Assembly (NCBI GenBank): GCA_964195005.1
Contig: CAXMOO010000076.1
Location: 1 to 11,052 of the forward strand
Length of the DNA stretch: 11,052 nt
Origin: JAUXLW01 sp964195005
Lineage (GTDB): Bacteria; Actinomycetota; Acidimicrobiia; Spongiisociales; SHLN01
Reading direction: 5' to 3'
The position numbers and the translations under genes were made by a program. Shown piece after piece: positions 1-7,041 of this stretch (positions are counted from its first letter, which is position 1; the number at the start of each line of letters is the position of its first letter). The notes under the pieces are model-generated. The model was not told where the DNA came from. It saw only the letters and a program-made list of their open reading frames with translations, and did not search any database.

Positions 1-1011
1 AACTACTTCACCCGACACTCCAAGCGCTTGACGGCTCGTCGCCAGAATGCGGGCATCGGGACATGCGACCAGCAGACGGCCTGCAAGCTCTGCACACGCT
101 CCGAGAAGGTGCTCGCAATTGTCGAGGATAATCAGCACCGACTTCTGAGCCAGATGATCCGAGATCGTGTCCACGAGCGCAGTGCCGGGTCGTTCCCTCA
201 ACCGGAGAGCCGCAACGAGCGAATGTTGCACACCCCCGGAGTCGGATACGGACGCCAACTGGGCAATCCAAACCCCATCCGGGAATCTGTCGAGTGCCTT
301 GACGCCAACTTCAATGGCCAGACGAGTTTTTCCTGTGCCACCGGGCCCGACCAGTGTGACCAGTCGAGAGTCACCGAGCCGCTGACTGATCGTGAGTAAC
401 TCCCCTGAGCGGCCGACAAACGTGTTCAGTGTTGCCGGAAGGTTGTGGGGCCGTCCGGACTCTGACTTCAGCGCCGGAAAAACATCATCCAACCCGGGGA
501 TCACGATCTGAAACAGATGTTCGGCGTGTGGAAGATCCTTCAGCTGATGGTCACCGAGATCACGCATTGTCACACCGTCGGAAAGCCTCCGGTTGACTAG
601 CGCAAACGTTTCGGCCGACACCAGAACCTGCCCGCCGTGACCGGCAGCAGAGATCCGAGCCGCTCGATGCACATCCACTCCGACGTAATCCCGAGCGCCC
701 AGAGTTCCCTCGCCGGTGTGGATACCTATCCGGACACGAAACTCCCCACCCGTCGGCCACATGTGATCAACGAAATCCCGCTGAATGCCAACCGCAGCGC
801 TAACGGCATCAAAAGGGTTCGGGAACACACAAAAGAACGCGTCACCCTCGGTGTTCACCACGAGACCACCAGCCGCACCTACTCGAGTCGCAATGATTCT
901 GGAATGGGCGTCAAGCGTGTCCGAATACCGCTCGCCCAACTCGTGCAACAACCGGGTCGAGCCCTCAACATCAGTGAAGACAAAGGTGACAGTTCCCGTC
1001 GGAAATTCCAT
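1..1011 (-). CDS. Class III nucleotide cyclase domain fused to STAND/AAA ATPase (partial, C-terminus beyond window)
   Basis: The 337 visible residues begin with a class III adenylate/guanylate cyclase domain (about 5-170), followed by an NB-ARC/AAA-type ATPase of the kind found in large STAND regulators. In the cyclase part the first metal Asp lies in FTDVEGST (D14) and the second in NTEGD (D57). The usual substrate-specifying Lys is Asn (N53) and the usual transition-state Asn is His (H115 in VDVHRAAR), while R119 is kept. The ATPase shows Walker A GPGGTGKT (222-229), Walker B VLIILDN (292-298) and an ATSR sensor-like motif (324-327). Members of this architecture usually continue into TPR-like repeats and sometimes a LuxR-type HTH, which would lie outside the window. 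The ATG is preceded by a GGGGG-containing site about 13 bases away, rather far. The role is probably signal-responsive regulation; the ligand is unknown and cyclase activity is doubtful. Confidence 0.88.
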   Translation of the reverse strand, partial: MEFPTGTVTFVFTDVEGSTRLLHELGERYSDTLDAHSRIIATRVGAAGGLVVNTEGDAFFCVFPNPFDAVSAAVGIQRDFVDHMWPTGGEFRVRIGIHTGEGTLGARDYVGVDVHRAARISAAGHGGQVLVSAETFALVNRRLSDGVTMRDLGDHQLKDLPHAEHLFQIVIPGLDDVFPALKSESGRPHNLPATLNTFVGRSGELLTISQRLGDSRLVTLVGPGGTGKTRLAIEVGVKALDRFPDGVWIAQLASVSDSGGVQHSLVAALRLRERPGTALVDTISDHLAQKSVLIILDNCEHLLGACAELAGRLLVACPDARILATSRQALGVSGEVV

Positions 1012-1101
1012 TAAGTGAGAATTACCCCCTGTGAGTAACCCGCTCCATATGTGCCGGCATGCGCGGGTGCGTGTTGAGATTCGGTATTCGGGTTGGCGGG
1101 T

Positions 1102-1127
1102 GTTGCGAGCCTCATCGGGGCCGCAAC
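1102..1127 (-). terminator. Hairpin after the PaaK-like ligase gene
   Basis: GTTGCG (1102-1107) pairs with CGCAAC (1122-1127), and inner GCC (1109-1111) pairs with GGC (1119-1121). This makes a 9-bp stem with one bulged base and a 7-base loop, starting just 4 bases past the ligase stop codon. No U-tract follows on the minus strand, so it is either a GC-rich actinobacterial-style terminator or an mRNA 3'-end stabiliser. It separates the ligase gene from the cyclase/ATPase gene. Confidence 0.45.
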
Positions 1128-1131
1128 GGGC

Positions 1132-2676
1132 TCATTCATCGTGGCCTGTCGCCAGGAGCCGGATCTGCTTTATCTTGTCCCCGTCGCGGGCGAAAGGTCC
1201 ACCGCCGAGCGGGTGAAGGGCAATGACTGGCCGGGCCCCTTCGGCGTACTCCTCCATGGCTGCCTGGAAGTCGCGGTTGAGGCCTCGCAGCCGGGCAACG
1301 ATGCGCTCCTCGAAGCGCCCTTGCAGCGAGTCGTCGATCTCGCCCCGGATCTCGAACGAGAGCAGGGGTCTCCAGGTCCCGTGCTCATCCTCGCTGACTC
1401 CCAGACAGTACGAGCGGGTGACGCGGGCCAGCTCAGGCTCGTCGTAGAGGCACTGCTCGAGATCCTCAGGGTAGATATTCGCTCCCATCACACTGACTGT
1501 TGAGTCCTTGCGCCCGTATACCCACACGAACGGGAGTCGCGGCACCTTCTCCGGCACGAGGTCGACCAGCTCCACGCCCGCCACAACGGCGCGGCGCCTC
1601 ATCTCCGCGAACGTCGCGACGCCGCCCTCGTCGTGGATGTTGTACATGATGCGGGGCGAAAGCATGTGGAGCCGGTTGACGGTGAACACCAGCTCGCGCT
1701 CTGGTGTCACCGTGATGTGATGCTGGAGCGGGTTGTACTGGAACACCATGGGCAGGCGCGAGTCTGGCCCGAACAAACCCTCGCGAAACGCCGAGTTGAT
1801 TCGGGCCTCGCGACGGATGGCGACGCTCATCGGACTCTCTCCGGCAAGGCCGATCTCGAGGTCGGTGGCACCGTAGCCGCTGTAGACAGGTTCGAATGCT
1901 TGGCGAAGATAGTCTCGCAACCCCTCGGACATCCCTTCGCCGCCGACGAGGGCCATCAGCCGGTACTCGGCTAACGGGAATCCCTGCTCCTCGGCTTCGT
2001 CGATCATCAGCTTGAGGAATGGCGGGTACCCGCACAGCAGGTATGCGACCTCCGAGCCGAAGAACTCGAGCGTCCGAAAGATCTTGTCGAGGTCGGGGCC
2101 GGTGTTCTTGACGATGCTGTTGCCTTGCAGGGCAACGCCCATGTTGATGCCGGTAGCCCAGGCACCCATCGAGAAGGCATTGATCGTGATCCATGGCTCG
2201 TCACCGAAGCAGAACCGGGCGAAGTGGCTGATGAATATGTGGCTCTCCTGGCGCTCGCGCAACGATCGCACCCAGTTGTACGGTGTCCCGGTGCTGCCGG
2301 ACGATTCGTCGATGGCGGCGTCCCGGAAGCTGAGATGGCCGTCGACGCAACGTGCGGCCGTCGAGAACGCCTTGACGTAGTTTTCCTTGTCCGTGTACGG
2401 CTCGATGAACGAGTCCGGGTCGCTCGGGTAGGACCGGGCAGCGAGAAATGTGCCATAGGCCGGCACCCGCCGTGCGGCGTGCTCACGCGACCGGCGCGCT
2501 CGCCACAGTCCGATCTTGTGCTGCACCGGTTGGGGCACGACGGTGATCACCTTGAAGAACAGTCGATAGGAAGGCCCCACCCAGCGCAGCATCCAATCGA
2601 TCGGCCGCAACACCATGCGCCGGCCGAGACGACGCCACGCCGGACGGGTGAGGTCGGCGGCGGATCTCCGCTTCAT
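1132..2676 (-). CDS. Phenylacetate-CoA ligase (PaaK/CapK)-like adenylate-forming enzyme
   Basis: This 514-residue protein belongs to the ANL adenylate-forming superfamily and is closest in look to the PaaK/CapK branch, which activates a carboxylate with ATP and usually passes it to CoA. Visible motifs are the phosphate loop SSGSTGTP (125-132), GGE (245-247), the adenine/Mg motif YGATDLE (268-274), the hinge region YGRKD (387-391), GANIYPEDLE (398-407), and a C-terminal KIKQ (501-504) that can supply the catalytic Lys. The basic N-terminal stretch of about 60 residues, with hydrophobic patches, is longer than in phenylacetate ligase itself. The ATG is supported by AAGGAC 8 bases upstream and overlaps the stop of the small upstream gene as ATGA, which suggests translational coupling. 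The substrate cannot be read from sequence, and no phenylacetate catabolic genes are nearby. Confidence in the family is high; in CoA as acceptor, moderate. Confidence 0.85.
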   Translation of the reverse strand: MKRRSAADLTRPAWRRLGRRMVLRPIDWMLRWVGPSYRLFFKVITVVPQPVQHKIGLWRARRSREHAARRVPAYGTFLAARSYPSDPDSFIEPYTDKENYVKAFSTAARCVDGHLSFRDAAIDESSGSTGTPYNWVRSLRERQESHIFISHFARFCFGDEPWITINAFSMGAWATGINMGVALQGNSIVKNTGPDLDKIFRTLEFFGSEVAYLLCGYPPFLKLMIDEAEEQGFPLAEYRLMALVGGEGMSEGLRDYLRQAFEPVYSGYGATDLEIGLAGESPMSVAIRREARINSAFREGLFGPDSRLPMVFQYNPLQHHITVTPERELVFTVNRLHMLSPRIMYNIHDEGGVATFAEMRRRAVVAGVELVDLVPEKVPRLPFVWVYGRKDSTVSVMGANIYPEDLEQCLYDEPELARVTRSYCLGVSEDEHGTWRPLLSFEIRGEIDDSLQGRFEERIVARLRGLNRDFQAAMEEYAEGARPVIALHPLGGGPFARDGDKIKQIRLLATGHDE

Positions 2677-2795
2677 GCATCACCGTCCTTGTTCGAGCTC
2701 GCGGGGTTGCCGCCCGGAGGCGCCGGCCTGACATCGGAAAAGCCCACCATTGCCACGGCTAGCAGAGCAACCATCGACAAACTCGGACGCCTCAA
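2673..2795 (-). CDS. Small leader-like or membrane peptide (40 aa), coupled to the ligase gene
   Basis: A TTG codon is preceded by GGGAGG (2803-2808) at 7-base spacing and opens a 40-codon frame. The product starts MRRPSLSM, continues with a hydrophobic stretch VALLAVAMVGF (residues 9-19), and ends in a polar Pro/Gly/Asn-rich tail finishing NKDGDA. This resembles a short signal peptide or single membrane anchor with a small exported tail. Its TGA overlaps the ATG of the ligase gene in the arrangement ATGA, typical of translationally coupled gene pairs. An in-frame TAG just upstream of the ribosome binding site limits the possible starts to this TTG or the adjacent TTG at 2798. I recognise no family. 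Alternatively it could be a leader ORF whose translation only controls the ligase. The ribosome binding site, overlap and sensible composition support it; the small size limits certainty. Confidence 0.58.
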   Translation of the reverse strand: MRRPSLSMVALLAVAMVGFSDVRPAPPGGNPASSNKDGDA

Positions 2796-2802
2796 CAACC
2801 GG

Positions 2803-2808
2803 CCTCCC
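2803..2808 (-). promoter_or_regulatory. Ribosome binding site of the 40-aa peptide gene
   Basis: The minus strand reads GGGAGG 7 bases before the TTG at 2795. This is the main evidence that the short reading frame is translated. Confidence 0.5.
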
Positions 2809-3123
2809 TAACAGACTCGATGGCCGCGTGCGCACTACCGCCATTGACAAGCAATAGCACCATAGTTGGTGTCCCCACCAGCTGATCGTCCAGCGACCGC
2901 CCCACCGGCGGATGCGGAGGCGGGAAGCAAAATGGTCACACTCACAGCCGAGAACCCCATGTCGGCGAAGGTCGCTCGTCCCAAACCCGGCGAGGCCGAT
3001 CCAGGTGTCCCGATCTGCGAAGCAGATGGCTCCCCCACCGGGTCCGACCGGGTTGCGGCAGTGCTCGGGGCACTAGCCTCCGCGCCGACGCGAAGCGCCT
3101 CGCAACCGGGGAGGCGACGATCT

Positions 3124-3131
3124 AGGAGAGG
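3124..3131 (+). promoter_or_regulatory. Ribosome binding site deciding the GH13 start
   Basis: AGGAGAGG ends 10 bases before the in-frame ATG at 3142. None of the upstream in-frame start codons I examined (GTG 3061, TTG 2866) has a comparable site, so this one fixes the preferred start. Confidence 0.5.
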
Positions 3132-3141
3132 ATGCAGTCGC

Positions 3142-4746
3142 ATGGCTCCGGCACCTGATGAAGACATTTCACCCGGCTCTTCTGGTGAGGGGGTCAGTGC
3201 CGGGCAAGGACCGGGATCTGGTTCCGTTTCTGGGCGCGGGGCCAACTGGTGCGGCGAGTGCGACACCGATCACCCCCAGTCACCGGAAGCGTTCCACTCG
3301 CCTCCAGGGTGGCAGAGCGATGCCATCTTCTATCAGATCTTTCCCGACCGCTTCGCCCGCTCAGACCGGTTGGCTAAGCACTCCAGCCTGGAAGCCTGGG
3401 ATGACACTCCCACGGTCCATGGTTACAAAGGAGGCGACCTCTACGGGATCATCGACAAGCTGGATTGGATCACCGACCTGGGCTGCAACGCCCTCTACCT
3501 CAATCCCATCTTCCAGTCGGCTTCGAACCATCGCTATCACACCCATGACTACTTCCGGGTCGATCCACTCCTCGGAGGAGACGAGGCATTCGACGAGCTG
3601 CTGGAGACCTGCCACGACCGGGGAATCAAGGTGGTGCTCGACGGCGTGTTCAACCATGCCAGCCGTGGCTTCTTTCAGTTCAACGACCTCCTGGAGAGCG
3701 GCCCGGCTTCTCCGTGGGCGGATTGGTGGCACATCACCGACTGGCCGCTGCGGGCCTACGACCCGGACGAGCCGGCGGGCTACCAGGCCTGGTGGGGGTT
3801 GCATGCCCTGCCTAAGTTCAACATCGACAACCCCGAGGTGCGCGAGTTCCTCATGAGTGTGGGCGAATACTGGATCGACCGCGGCATCGACGGCTGGCGG
3901 CTCGACGTTCCCGAGGAGATCACCGCCGACGGGTTCTGGGAGGAGTTCCGCACTCGAGTTCGGGCCCGTAACCCGGACGCCTACATCGTGGGCGAGGTTT
4001 GGGGAGACGCCAGTTCCTGGACGGGGGGCGACCGGTTCGACGGCACTATGAACTACCTCCTCACCGGGTTCATCCTTCGCTACGTCGGCGGACACCGGGT
4101 CGTGGACTCGGTGGTCGACGGCATCACTTACGAGGTCAGGCCGCCGCACGATGCGGGCGGTTATGCGGACTCGGTCGACCATCTCCACAACATGTACGGA
4201 CCCGACGGGCTGGAGGCTCACTTGACCCTCCTCGGCTCTCACGACACTCCGAGAGTCATCACTGCTGTCGGCAATGACGCTCAGACCGTCATACTGGCCG
4301 CCCTGCTCCAGCTGACGTTCCCGGGGGCGCCATGCATCTACTACGGCGACGAGATAGGTCTGGAAGGGAAGCGCGACCCCGACTGTCGGCGAGGCTTTCC
4401 CTGGGAACACGAGCACTCCTGGAATCAGGAGCTTCTCGAAGCAACTCGATCGCTGACCGCCGCGCGCCATGCTCACCCTGCTCTGCGCACCGGCATCTAC
4501 CGTCGCCTGTGGCCGCCACCGGGCAACTACGGAAACGGGCTATATGTCTTCGAGCGCAGCAAAGACGGCGAGCGCCTGATCGTCGCCGTAAACAGCAGCG
4601 ACTCGGCCGAATCGGCCCGGGTGCCCGACGTGGCCGGGGACCACTTCGAAACCTTGTGGGGATCGGGGGAAATCAATCGGGACGGCGATGTGGTCGGAAT
4701 CGCTCTCAAACCCCGCTCCGGGGCCGTGTGGCGGGTTGTCGGCTAG
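3142..4746 (+). CDS. Glycoside hydrolase family 13 enzyme (neopullulanase/cyclomaltodextrinase-like)
   Basis: From the ATG at 3142 the product is 534 residues. After about 50 Gly/Ser-rich residues comes a GH13 barrel opening with YQIFPDRF. Conserved regions are DGVFNH (D167-H172), GWRLD with nucleophile D255, GEVW with acid/base E285, and GSHD with transition-state stabiliser D368. LPKFN resembles the MPKLN signature of the neopullulanase/cyclomaltodextrinase subfamily (GH13_20), but the N-terminal CBM34-type domain usual there is absent. A short beta-domain follows the barrel. No signal peptide is seen, so a cytoplasmic role in trimming maltodextrin or glycogen alpha-1,4 and perhaps alpha-1,6 bonds is likely, which fits the nearby glycogen synthase. 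The frame is open upstream to a TTG at 2866, giving 626 residues. The exact substrate is uncertain. Confidence 0.88.
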   Translation: MAPAPDEDISPGSSGEGVSAGQGPGSGSVSGRGANWCGECDTDHPQSPEAFHSPPGWQSDAIFYQIFPDRFARSDRLAKHSSLEAWDDTPTVHGYKGGDLYGIIDKLDWITDLGCNALYLNPIFQSASNHRYHTHDYFRVDPLLGGDEAFDELLETCHDRGIKVVLDGVFNHASRGFFQFNDLLESGPASPWADWWHITDWPLRAYDPDEPAGYQAWWGLHALPKFNIDNPEVREFLMSVGEYWIDRGIDGWRLDVPEEITADGFWEEFRTRVRARNPDAYIVGEVWGDASSWTGGDRFDGTMNYLLTGFILRYVGGHRVVDSVVDGITYEVRPPHDAGGYADSVDHLHNMYGPDGLEAHLTLLGSHDTPRVITAVGNDAQTVILAALLQLTFPGAPCIYYGDEIGLEGKRDPDCRRGFPWEHEHSWNQELLEATRSLTAARHAHPALRTGIYRRLWPPPGNYGNGLYVFERSKDGERLIVAVNSSDSAESARVPDVAGDHFETLWGSGEINRDGDVVGIALKPRSGAVWRVVG

Positions 4747-5513
4747 CCGATCAGCTCTTTGACCGCGGCGGTAATCCCGCGTGGGGTGGCGATCAATCCG
4801 GGAAGTAGCGGGTCCGGCTGGTTGAAAACGCGGGGCGACCCATCCGGGAGCCAAACATCGCCTCCCGCCGCCGTCACCAGCGCAGTACCGGCGGCAACGT
4901 CCCACTCGTTCTTCGGTGTGAGTGTCCAGGTGGCATCGGCCAGGCCGGCCGCAACGAGCGCCATCTTGTAGGCGACCGAGCCCATCGGGCGGACGATGAT
5001 GGGACCATCCCTGAAGTCGTCCCACTCACCGCGCCGAACCTCACTGCGGCTGGCCAACACTTCCGCACCCTTGAGCCGCCCCACCTCGCGCACACCAGTC
5101 GGCTCGCCGTTGAGCGTGACGCCGGACTCGAGCGATCCCACGACTCGATGGTTCATGACCTGGTTGTAGATTCCGCCGGCAACGGCAGTCCCGTCCTCAA
5201 CCAGCCCAATCGAGACACACCATTCCGGAATCCCCGCAATGAACTCGCGGGTTCCGTCGAGAGGATCGACCACCCACACTCGGCGACACTCACGCCGTTC
5301 GGCAGTGTCCGCCGTTTCCTCCGACAACCACCCTTCATCCTCGACGGGAAGCAACTCGCGCAAAGCCCGATCGATCGCTTCGTCGGCTTCAGTCACCGGA
5401 TCGCCCCCGCTCTTACGGGTGGCGTCGATGAAGCCCGGTGTGTAGTCCGCCAGGATCGCCGCCGCGGCGTCCAGGCCGCTTTCTATCCGCTCCAGATCAT
5501 GGGCGCGTGTCAT
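4743..5513 (-). CDS. Inositol monophosphatase family phosphatase (possibly CysQ- or sugar-phosphatase-like)
   Basis: The 256-residue product is full length for the Mg-dependent, Li-sensitive phosphatase superfamily. Motifs are GDPVTEAD (37-44), the metal-binding pair in WLSEET (E65/E66), VDPLDGTREF with D83, D86 and T88, and NEWDVAAG with D205. The DGTREF wording recalls CysQ-type 3'(2'),5'-bisphosphate nucleotidases, but inositol-1-phosphatase or another small-phosphate substrate cannot be excluded. The frame extends to a TTG at 5525, but AGGAG lies inside that extension and serves the ATG at 5513, though with short spacing (4 bases). It follows the glycogen synthase gene by 55 bases on the same strand, with no terminator visible, so the two may be co-transcribed. 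Its stop codon overlaps that of the convergent GH13 gene. Confidence 0.87.
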   Translation of the reverse strand: MTRAHDLERIESGLDAAAAILADYTPGFIDATRKSGGDPVTEADEAIDRALRELLPVEDEGWLSEETADTAERRECRRVWVVDPLDGTREFIAGIPEWCVSIGLVEDGTAVAGGIYNQVMNHRVVGSLESGVTLNGEPTGVREVGRLKGAEVLASRSEVRRGEWDDFRDGPIIVRPMGSVAYKMALVAAGLADATWTLTPKNEWDVAAGTALVTAAGGDVWLPDGSPRVFNQPDPLLPGLIATPRGITAAVKELIG

Positions 5514-5568
5514 CTCACTCCTCAATGCTCCTGACCATCACAGTAGGCGAGCGGGCTTCAAAGTCCAT

Positions 5569-6933
5569 TCACTCTCGCCGCTGCAGCACCTCGTTGTACA
5601 GGGCGAGATATTGGCCGGCAGAAGGGTCCCAGCCCCAATCCCGCTCCATGCCGTGCCGCTGCAATTCCGCCCAGCTCACTGGTTCGGACCGGAACACGGC
5701 CATGGCGTTCCGCACTGTTCCCGCCAACTCATCGGAGTCGTACTCCTCGAAACTGAACCCGTTGGCGCGGGCCGGGTCGTCTTTGGGGTCGACCACTGAA
5801 GTGGCGAGACCCCCGGTGGCCCGAACCACCGGAGGGGCTCCGTAGCGCATCGCATACAGGTTGCCGAGACCACCGGGCTCGAATAGTGACGGCATGAGAT
5901 ACGAGTCGCTCCCGGCCCAAACCAGGCGAGCAAGATCCTCGGTGTACGGAGCGTGCCACACAGCTCGGGGGTAATGCTCGACCCAGGCGTCCACCCGGTG
6001 ATCCTCGTCGCCATTACCCACGGCCACCAGCCGCATCCCCTCCTCCACCAGCCCGGAGATGATCGGGTCGAGCAATTCGAGGCCTTTCTGGCCGGTCATG
6101 CGGCCCACCATCCCGAAGATCACGCCGTCCCCATCGAGGCCCGACACATCGAGGAGAACCGTGCGGGCCTGATCCCTGCCCGACAGGTCCACGCCGGTGA
6201 AAGGCTCCGGTATGGCCAGATCTTTGGCCGGATCGAAGCGATCGGTATCAATCCCATTCATGATCCCTACCACCGGGTGGAGGAGGCTCGCCAGGTGCTC
6301 ATTCAGCCCTGAGGAGACCTCGGGATCCTCGGCGATCTGCCGGGCGTAACCCGGGCTGACGGTTGTGACCTGGTCGGCAGCCAGGACCCCGGCTTTCAGG
6401 TAGTTGGCCTGCCCGAACCACTCGAGGAGCTCGGCGGCGTTGGCAGCCTGGGCGAAAAGGCCGAGAGCTTCCTCGGCCGGCCCCAACACTGGATAGGCGG
6501 CGTTGTGCAGCGTGAGGATCGTCGGTCGGCGGCTGAGAAGTGCCGTTCCCGCCGTTTGCGCATCGTGCAGGTGAAGGATGTCGAAATCAGCTCCCACAGC
6601 GGCGGCTACCTGGCAGAAACGGCCCCACCGACGCCATTCATCCTCATAAGCGGCTCCCGGTTCCGGTCCGTAGATCCCGGGTCGATCAAACGACTCGGGG
6701 TCGTCGACCAACCACAGCGTTACGCCCTCGGATTGGAACGAGTAGATGGAATCGGCCGGACCGACTCCCGGGCCGACGTTGCCGAGATCGGTGAGGAACT
6801 GATACCTGGGAAGCAACACCGTCACATCGATATCGCGTCTTCTCAGCGCGTAGGCGAGGCCGGCGATGGCGTCTCCCAGGCCGCCGCTACTTGCCAGAGG
6901 CGTGAACTCGGCGACGACAAACAGGACTTTCAT
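5569..6933 (-). CDS. glgA: Glycogen/starch synthase, GT5 family, divergent
   Basis: The 454-residue product has the two-Rossmann GT-B layout of GT5 synthases, which extend alpha-1,4-glucan from ADP- or UDP-glucose. It opens MKVLFVVAEF with an SSGGLGD loop (15-21), continues HLHDAQTAG (121-129), HNAAY (143-147), YLKAG (178-182), TVSPGYA (191-197), and the donor-phosphate motif GRMTGQKG with R278 and K283. The C-terminal half carries FEPGGL with E352 and a TGGL motif (373-376). Several usually invariant residues differ: the Lys of KTGGL is S15, the His of the HDWHAG motif is Gln, and the Cys of EPCGL is G354. Residues for the donor diphosphate and the catalytic Glu are kept, so it is probably active. 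No clear ribosome binding site precedes the ATG, and the upstream 100 bases hold a tandem repeat. No ADP-glucose pyrophosphorylase gene is in the window. Confidence 0.83.
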   Translation of the reverse strand: MKVLFVVAEFTPLASSGGLGDAIAGLAYALRRRDIDVTVLLPRYQFLTDLGNVGPGVGPADSIYSFQSEGVTLWLVDDPESFDRPGIYGPEPGAAYEDEWRRWGRFCQVAAAVGADFDILHLHDAQTAGTALLSRRPTILTLHNAAYPVLGPAEEALGLFAQAANAAELLEWFGQANYLKAGVLAADQVTTVSPGYARQIAEDPEVSSGLNEHLASLLHPVVGIMNGIDTDRFDPAKDLAIPEPFTGVDLSGRDQARTVLLDVSGLDGDGVIFGMVGRMTGQKGLELLDPIISGLVEEGMRLVAVGNGDEDHRVDAWVEHYPRAVWHAPYTEDLARLVWAGSDSYLMPSLFEPGGLGNLYAMRYGAPPVVRATGGLATSVVDPKDDPARANGFSFEEYDSDELAGTVRNAMAVFRSEPVSWAELQRHGMERDWGWDPSAGQYLALYNEVLQRRE

Positions 6934-6939
6934 GCCGGG

Positions 6940-7041
6940 TGGTCTGTAGTGGAAATAGCGCGGTGATTATTTGTGCGGCGGACCACTAAATGGTCTGTCG
7001 TGGAAATAGCACAGTGTCTTTTTGGGCGATGGGACACTAAC
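6940..7041. repeat. Two diverged tandem copies of a 51-base repeat upstream of glgA
   Basis: Copy 1 is 6940-6990 and copy 2 is 6991-7041. By hand alignment 39 of 51 positions match without gaps. The best-kept part is TGGTCTGT followed one base later by GTGGAAATAGC. Copy 2 has an inverted repeat, 7013-7018 with 7033-7038 (AGTGTC/GACACT), and copy 1 keeps a 5-bp version of it in minus-strand RNA. Copy 1 also has TAGTGG (6947-6952) against CCACTA (6983-6988). Copy 2 covers the stop codon of the upstream SRPBCC-like gene. Possible roles are paired regulator sites or leader hairpins for glgA. Confidence 0.72.

Larger units (their letters stand above)
2799..3141. other. Divergent intergenic region / GH13 leader with two hairpins
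   Basis: About 340 bases separate the minus-strand peptide gene from the preferred GH13 start. The region holds a perfect 6-bp hairpin with a GAA triloop at 3013-3027 (ATCTGC/GCAGAT) and a second stem at 3096-3116 (CGCCTC/GAGGCG, 9-base loop). A short inverted repeat ATTG/CAAT lies near 2843-2855. The GH13 frame stays open back to a TTG at 2866, but its translation there is Pro/Ala/Gly-rich and resembles no domain. A minus-strand frame across 2835-3266 is similarly low in complexity and has no ribosome binding site. Promoters for both directions should lie here, but I could not assign them with confidence. Confidence 0.4.

Noticed and set aside
2844..2849. Perfect TTGACA as a plus-strand -35 element
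   Set aside because: No acceptable -10 hexamer occurs 16-18 bases downstream, so it was not called a promoter.
2835..3266. Minus-strand 143-codon open frame opposite the GH13 leader
   Set aside because: It starts at a GTG without a ribosome binding site, its product is Pro/Ser/Ala-rich without any domain, and it overlaps the GH13 coding region.
3361..4476. Minus-strand 371-codon open frame inside the GH13 gene
   Set aside because: It is an antisense shadow of a gene whose catalytic motifs are unmistakable; long antisense frames are common in high-GC DNA.
5514..5540. Seven-codon ATG frame just upstream of the phosphatase start
   Set aside because: It is too short to judge, and its bases are simply the ribosome binding region of the phosphatase gene.
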